Shown here piece by piece: positions 57,561 through 64,000 of a stretch of 64,000 nucleotides of DNA (its first letter is position 1; every line of letters starts with the position of its first letter). Where the stretch lies: positions 12,860,411 through 12,924,410 of the forward strand of contig OZ005690.1 of assembly GCA_963930775.1 (NCBI GenBank). The letters run 5' to 3'. This DNA comes from Cliona cf. orientalis (Eukaryota; Porifera; Demospongiae; Clionaida; Clionaidae). Both the position numbers and the translations under genes were made by a program. The notes beneath the pieces are model-generated. The model did not search any database and was not told the origin of the DNA. It saw only the letters and a list, made by a program, of their open reading frames with translations.

Positions 57561-57886
57561 ACGGAGGTGGAGCAAGTGCACATGGTTCATCTGGATCTGC
57601 TTCAGCAGCAAACACCACGTCTGACAATCCGCCTACTCTGCCTAAGATGCTGAAAATTTTGCTGCCAATGAGTCAAGATTGGGAGAATATAGGAACCATG
57701 CTGTCACTCAATGATAAACAGCTTACTGCAATTAAAGCTCGTTGTAAAGATGTTCCTGACAAGTGTTTCAAAGAGGTGCTCAATGTTTGGCTCAAGCAGA
57801 CCGATCCTCCTCCCACCAAATCAGCACTTGTTGATGCTGTTGAAATGTACAATCCATCATTGGCTGATAAGATTTCTGCCTTGTGA
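57561..57886 (+). CDS. death-domain terminal exon (small adaptor-like protein, 5' exon unresolved)
   Basis: After an AATAATAATAG acceptor the exon reads, in phase 1, a Gly/Ser/Ala-rich linker (GGGASAHGSSGSASAA) and a death-domain-like block: LLPMSQDWENIGTMLSLNDK, KCFKEVLNVWLKQTDPPPTK, then SALVDAVEMYNPSLADKISA, ending TGA at 57884-57886. The helices and the VWLKQ-type core suit a sponge death domain, a module for homotypic contacts in immune or cell-death signalling. The upstream exon with the start codon was not identified; an in-frame ATG at 57506 is in repeat sequence and hydrophobic. Confidence 0.6.
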
Positions 57887-60329
57887 TAACTCTCCTTGAG
57901 CATTGGAAAAGCACTGACTTTTTGTATAGTATTTTTCTATGAAGTTTGTAATTTTATAGTACCCACTTTTTCTAGGTTTATAGTTTTTTGTACAATAATT
58001 TTGTAGTACCCACAAGTATGTAATATTCAGAGTAATCCACTGCTACTAACACAGTCTCCTCCACAAAATTGGCTCATGAGTCGACCAGTGGTTGCAGTGG
58101 GTCCCTGGCGACTGTCATACTATAAATTATATAAGTGGTTCACCCTAAAAGCAGTGTCCATAGCAACATGTGCATGGTCCCCCTGCTGTTTATGAGAGGG
58201 ATCAGGGGCTGCTGGGTTTCGGGTATAAAATTTAATGGTTAGCAGGGTTAGTCTCCTGGGGAGCCCGGGACCAAATATGGTGCAGTACTAGTGGACAGTC
58301 CGAGGGGACCACTGTATTTGATGCTCTCTCTCCCCTCCTATTATAGTTTTAGCCACAGAATAAATTGTTACAAAACATGACTGGTATGAGCAATAAAATA
58401 TCCACACAACACGATGATAATTATACTTGACCACTCATGACACGATATGGTTGATAATAATAATTATTAATTTTGTTGTGTAAATAAAGGGCAGTACATG
58501 TACATAGACATTCTCGAACTCAGGGTCCACAATGATTGGAGAGGGGAAAGAAGCAGCCTGGATCCTCTTAGAGGAGTAGTGAAGATAAGAGAGAATAATG
58601 CCTGGGAAGGGAGAGTTCGAGTGAGAGAATGTTGGGGGGGGGGGGGGGGGGGGTGGGGAGGAGGGATGATGATTGAGAGCAGCTATTTAATAATAATATA
58701 ATAATTATGAAAAGGTCAACTCATGGCATATGCACAATCAGAAGAGCAAAAAATCCCCCAAAAATTATATGAATAACTTGACCCAAGGTTAAAAAATAAA
58801 TTTTGACCAATAATTTAAAAAGTTTTTATGCCACCCTCACTTTGATCATTATTATATACACAGTAGACATGCACCCTGCAATACGTTCTATTACTCGATT
58901 TTGCTCATTAAACTTCTTTGTGGAGTAAAATCCCTGCCTTTTTATAGCTCAGCTATAGTGTCAGTAACTTGCAAATAAGACTATGAACCAAATAAAAAAG
59001 GCTAGGGAATGACCAGGATCTTTTCTTTCTCTCTTCATGAAGTTTAGTGCCTGCAGGTAAGCTCTTCTGTCACTTGTGATAAAAATACACCATGTCTATC
59101 AACGAAACCATGAAGTAATTCAATTATGATTTCTAACCACTCCCATTTATTTTTTTTCAATCGTTCAACCCAATTCGATCCAATGCTGCATGTGATTGAA
59201 CATAACTATTGGTGCTGCAGCAGCAACATGTATATACACTAGTGTACTCTGCAGGAATATAATAGTGAGAATGTGCACATGTGATGATATACATGACTGA
59301 TGTGTGCATGTGTAGTGTGTAATAATAACCTAACTCCCTTAGTGTCGCATGCCAGCCCCTCCTATTGCGGGGGGTGGGGTAGTACACACGAGACTATAGG
59401 TATCCCCATGCAAGAATCCCTATAGCATCAATATAATAATAATTATTATAGTGATGTATCAGGACCAAATTCCCTATAATCTAAAATTATAATCATCATT
59501 GATCCAACTACGGGTAATACATAATGTGAATCAGGGTTCATTGTAGATGTTCATGAACTGAAGCCTGACTTTAGAAGACTACAGATGTGTATAATAAAAT
59601 GTCACAACCTAGTGCCTAGAACATTAAATTGTGATACTGGCCAGGTTGCTTTTAGCAGTATGCTGAAATACTAATACACCTTCAGAATTGGAACTAGACT
59701 TTGTGTAGCTAAATTAGAATCCATTTGTATCCTTTAATTCATGAAACTAGAGCTCTCTCGAGCTCGGCGCGCTGCATGGCATTAGCTACATGCTTCAACA
59801 GTTGCATGCAGAAAAGGGGTAGCTAAAGGGCTGGGGCCAGGGCAAGACAGGGATGAGGCTAGCTAATGCTACTTGCACAGCTGTGTTATTCAAGACGATT
59901 CAACAGCTCATATAGCTCCCTAGCGTGTTGTATCAACTCCACACTAATAGTCTCGTGCCCAGCCCCCTTCCTCATTGCATGTCCAATATTATCGCATATT
60001 GAACTCACTTGGTTTCAAGCACTGTAATTCCATGCATGTATACAAGCCAGAGAGTCAAAGGGTACCACAAGAGTACAGGCAGCTATGCCGCTTAGAAAAA
60101 AGCCACGATCGTCAAAAGCTCGCTGCGCTGGTGGACTGAGGGGCGGGGTTGATGCAACCGGGCATATGCGCATGCGCTGAGGGTTATAGACGTACATACC
60201 GTATATAGTGCGCAACCTATTTATACGTTAAGTCATGCAATCGCTAGCTCGAGCAAAGTCAAGAAGCTTAGAATCGGCAAATGACGCCAAAACTGGCGAA
60301 CAAAGCGTTTTCGGAGAAATCCACACAAA
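57887..60329. other. 2.4 kb without a recognisable gene
   Basis: 58140-58330 is a dispersed repeat (GGTTAGCAGGGTTAGTCTCC) that is the empty target of the Penelope complex. A G run lies at about 58633-58652. GCCAGCCCC scraps occur at 59350. No exon seen. Confidence 0.4.
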
Positions 60330-60373
<44 letters not shown>

Positions 60374-60905
60374 ACTTTACAGCTGAGCTGAAGGCCTGCT
60401 ACAAAGAATACTGTAACAGCCTGACAAAAACAATAATAAATGATACATAGAATTAAGCTTGATGAATAATTTATATAGAGAAGCATGACTTTGGATGGGA
60501 AAAACACCTAGGGCAAGGACATGAGAAGAAGTATGTGCAATAATTATTAGGATTGAACTTTGAAATGAATGTATCCCAAAAGATGACCATTAGTTTACTT
60601 TTAATGGTAGTGAAGGAGAGACTTAGATCAATCGGTGGCAATGAGTTCCATAGATAAGGCAATCTGTTGAAATAAAATTGCTTGTCTCTGTTGTTCTTGA
60701 TAAGGGGCTGTACTAGTTTGCTGTAGCTTTTAGATCTGGTTGAATTCTGGCTGAATGAGGTGTAGTTTAAGATGTTGAATGAGATGTTGGATGAAGTGAG
60801 TTTTAGCGACTTTACAAAAAAACAGATATCACAGAGTTCAAGCAGCATTGAGAGCGGTAAAATATGGAGGTCGATTAATCTTCTCATGAATTGGGAACGC
60901 CACAA
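60330..60905 (-). mobile_element. LINE 3' end (CR1/L2-like), 5'-truncated
   Basis: The minus strand encodes the C-terminus of a LINE polyprotein: RLIDLHILPLSMLLELCDIC, FYFNRLPYLWNSLPPIDLSL and CTYFFSCPCPRCF. After the stop, a short 3' UTR ends in an (AAT)n tail (plus strand (ATT)n at 60331-60370), usual for CR1/L2 elements. Only the last about 145 codons remain. Confidence 0.75.
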
Positions 60906-61035
60906 GGAACCTTGCAACACCGCAAATTGGACTCGAAAACGAGGTATGTAGCAGCTAGCGCGGTAACAGACAGACAGAAGGACAGACAGACAAACCAACT
61001 ACCGTAACCCTCGCGCATGCGCCGAGGGTTAATAA
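60906..61035 (-). repeat. Helentron-end-like palindrome next to the LINE end
   Basis: On the minus strand TAACCCTCGGCGCATGCGCG then AGGGTTA is followed by GGTTTGTCTGTCTGTC. The Helentron start at 19436 has the same layout: a palindrome around CGCATGCGC closed by GGGGTA, then GGTTTGTCTGTTGTCTG. A shorter match lies at 60165-60192. Confidence 0.5.
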
Positions 61036-61918
61036 TATTACTATCTACCCTCAACACTAAAACACATTCCAGTCCTGCTACACAAAGTCTCATTCCCATG
61101 CATTAGTAAACCGACAAGGTAGTTACACAAACAACATTCATGGTGCTGATTCATGCTGCAACACAAAGTCCCATTCCCATTATTCATCCCATGTGGGGCA
61201 GGCCCTTGTTGTTTTAGTACATATGTGGTACAAAGAAGGTATTGTGCAATGCCTATTATGAGCCAGATGTGTTCCGAGTCCTTAAATCACATATTGTAGT
61301 CATAAGGCTGCCAAGTCATGGTCATAACTTAGTCAATTATTATGGAGCTTAAGCTTCAACTTAGCAACAAGTATGTTTGATGTCACAATCATGGGATAAT
61401 GCGACTGAACACTATACTAACAGCATGGCTATAGAGTGCCAGTTAGTATAGTGCGCACGCGCAGATGAAGACCACACCCCTCACTGCAGGCCAAGAGTAG
61501 CTGATCAAACTCACCGACGTTCTCACTCCGCTCGAACGTCGAATCTACCACCAGACCATGAAAAAGAGCAGACATCGCCTCTCGCTTCGCTCGAGGCTCG
61601 GTGGCCTGCCGAGCAGGCCTGTCGAAACGCGCGGCGCTTGCGCCGCTCGCTCGAGCTCGAGAATGCATCTCTAGCTCTATGGCCCCTAGGCCCTGGCAAC
61701 CTCGTTTGTGCACACGGCACAACAATTCTGACCAATCGTGAGTCTTCTAAACTTGTAGGAGAGCGCATCTTTTATGCCCTCCAGGTTAGGACACGGACTA
61801 TATAAGAAAATTGTCGCTCTGAAAAATATTTTTCGTTGTATATATATAATAATAATTATAATAATTATTATTATCCTAATGCCTAGTATTCATGTCTGAT
61901 CTTGCACACTATAATATA
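61036..61918. other. no gene; CpG-rich patch at 61500-61690
   Basis: 61060-61160 is dispersed repeat (ACACAAAGTCTCATTCCC). 61500-61690 is GC-rich with GCTCGAGCTCGAG-type words and could be a promoter or decayed element. No exon with domain content. Confidence 0.4.
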
Positions 61919-63284
61919 CTACAAGTATAAAAACAATTGAATAAAATTGAAGAATGAAGTAGGGATGGCAGGATCAAAAAGTACACAAACAAGAGCTAAT
62001 CGCATCTACTATACATCCCTACGCTTGCTTTTCTCTACTATTGTGCACCTATTAATGGTTGACATGTTTGTTGAGTGCGGTATGTGGGAGATATTCGTGC
62101 AGGTTGTTTCCTAGTTGTCACGATGGTTCGGATTTATCAGTTTTGATTCAATCGCATTAATATTACTGGTTATTTTTGCACCCCTCAAAAAGCAAGCGTA
62201 GGGATGTATAGTAGATGCGATTAGCTCTTGTTTGTGTACTTTTTGATCCTGCCATCCCTACTTCATTCTTCAATTTTATTCAATTGTTTTTATACTTGTT
62301 TCTGTTCTTTTTTTATTGCACTTAGTGTAATTTATCAATGTCATCTTTTCACAACTTCTGATTAAGTGGAAGATGGGAGGTGCGCAAAATTCTTTGCCAC
62401 GCCCCTCATTAACTTGCGTTCATAATATTAAATATTCAATGACGGTGAATAGGATGACAAAGAAGGCTGCTTTAGGCGGCCCAAGTAGTGATGAGACTTT
62501 TCCGCTTAGGGGGAAAACCAAATCCTAAGTTTTACTGTTGGCAGCAGCTAGCTACCCGGCATAATTTTATGATCTATACGTTTAATACCGCTGCTCGAGC
62601 CTTGCGCCTTCGTATCTATGATCGATTCTGCGTCAGTAGCACTAGCGCTGCAGCGCTAGCGAGTAGGTCGCCTATGCCTAGCACCTTACCGCTCCTCGAG
62701 CCTTGAACCTTCATATCCATGATCGATCCAGCGTGCCTTTGCACGCGCTAGCGATGTACGAGCTAAGTATTTTAATAATAGCTCGCCTATTAATAGGCCG
62801 GCGCCTAGGGCCAGGCGCTGTCACATGACTTCACCATGGCAACCTATTCCGAGCATGCGCATTATTATCACAAAATGGCGTATCAGACACACCCATTCGA
62901 TAATGCGCAGTACACACCCACTATTACGTAACTGTCGAGATAACGCCAAACTAACGTGCCACTGCACTGCGCGCTACAAAATAGAGTGGATTTATACGAG
63001 AACTAAGGTGAGAGGTCCAGACAGTCTTGAGTTAGCCCTGGAAATGAGAAAGAAAGAAGAAAGATTGACAAATGGCCCATTTTTTGAACATCTGGTTCTG
63101 ACGTATACAATTGTTTTGATGAATGATCTTGGTCTTGTTAGATGCACAATTTGCTGGAGATTCTGATTTTCACACTTAGAAATTTCACAAAATTACCTAT
63201 TTTGAGATATTTGGGTATTTGTAATGTATTATATATATGGCATATCCGGGCCATCCCTACTTATAGAGTCTACCGACTCTATGA
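61919..63284 (+). mobile_element. element E, copy 1 (solo, most complete)
   Basis: It starts ACAAGTATAAAAACAATTGA. Foldback arms lie at about 61921-62036 and 62188-62300. Then comes TCACATGACTTCACCATGGC, and the end is TAGAGTC-TACC-GACTCTA. GTAGGGATG (either strand) occurs near 61959, 62023, 62199, 62253 and 63251. No coding capacity, so it must be moved by another element. Confidence 0.8.
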
Positions 63285-64000
63285 TATTTTCTGGCTAATA
63301 ATTAATACATTTATACTGCATTAAATCCCTTAGCCTATTGCTAGAGCCCTCCTTTATTCCTTAATGTTAGGCTATGTACTCTTTTGCAATTAAAATTTTC
63401 TGTATAATTATGTGCATGTGCAAATCTGACGGCTTAAAATTAATTCAGGTAATATATTATTATAAATCAACAAAATCTACAGCTGGGATGGCAACTTGTT
63501 GGCACACAAGTTAATAACTTTCAGACTCGGATCTTAATTAATGTGGGAAGCCTTCGAAATTCAGTCCGTAGTTTTCCATAGATATCCACTTTGTGCCATA
63601 TGAATGAAGCCTCACAATGTGAAGGAGAATCTATAGAGATATAGATTGCTTACATACAAATATTAAATTTTGTGGAAGAAGTCCTGTATGCACCCAGCCA
63701 TTATGAGGAGTGCAGGTGTATGCGTATACAGTAATTACATGGAGGAACTACATGTGGATCACTATAGCAGCTGTCACATGCACAGTACTAGTGATATGCA
63801 CTATGCGCATATGGATATGTACTAAGATTTATATAATATTATTATAACTAAGTGCATGTGATATAATATTATATTATTTTATACAGTATAGCTCTACTTG
63901 TAATATTGTTCATCATTAGTTTCTGCGAGTTATTATGATTGATGCAGGTACATAATATTATCGTAAAAATGAACAAAGCACTCCAAGTAGCACTCAGTTT
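63285..64000. other. AT-rich sequence, no gene seen
   Basis: No supported exon or repeat structure in the last 700 bases. Confidence 0.5.

Noticed and set aside
61429-61768. CpG-rich minus-strand open frames as a gene
   Set aside because: Low-complexity Arg/Ala/Ser content, no domain, no splice partners. Open frames are expected by chance in GC-rich DNA.

Overview
The window looks like nuclear DNA of an early-branching animal, most likely a demosponge of the Amphimedon type (inference). The signs are AT-rich sequence, short GT-AG introns, phase-1 exon-shuffled receptor genes, several death-fold domains and a dense load of small inverted-repeat transposons. There are no bacterial operons, tRNA genes or rRNA genes. 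One 200-base assembly gap lies at 17668-17867.

Host-gene part (about 1-15 kb). Two paralogous single-pass receptors face each other: receptor A (+, 385-2952) and receptor B (-, 11706-14948). Both have signal peptide, Ig-like, FN3-like, two sushi/CCP domains and a membrane helix. A ends in a short tail with two tyrosine motifs. B carries two ITIM-like motifs, a death domain and a proline-rich SH3-ligand-like C-terminus. Between them lie a 194-bp tandem array organised as dimers, a minus-strand gene of an uncharacterised family (6139-7237) and a SAM-domain gene (+, 7486-10852). MITEs and foldbacks occupy their introns and flanks.

Transposon nest (19.4-35.4 kb). A 10.3-kb Helentron-type rolling-circle element (19436-29761) encodes a repeat-rich N-terminus, DUF6570-like region, OTU protease, Rep, PIF1-like helicase and EEP endonuclease, plus an RPA-like OB-fold protein and an antisense coiled-coil ORF. 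Two related Tc1/mariner-type DD34E elements follow (29784-32479 and 32605-35270). Each carries a transposase and a second, convergent, two-exon gene of unknown function, in mirror-image order. The nest splits a short repeat whose uninterrupted copy lies at 57360-57506, beside a death-domain exon.

Repeat-rich part (35.4-64 kb). It holds MITEs, foldbacks, a tRNA-derived SINE, a perfect 328-bp tandem duplication, TTAGGG-containing minisatellites, a lone CARD-like first exon (43360-43666), a Penelope-like complex (45431-50950) with hammerhead-ribozyme motifs and an 11-bp flanking duplication, four copies of a 1.3-1.6-kb non-autonomous element E (one nested in the Penelope element, two joined head to head as a 2.7-kb near-palindrome), a death-domain exon (57561-57886) and a LINE 3' end (60330-60905). 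All calls were made by eye; no database search was run.
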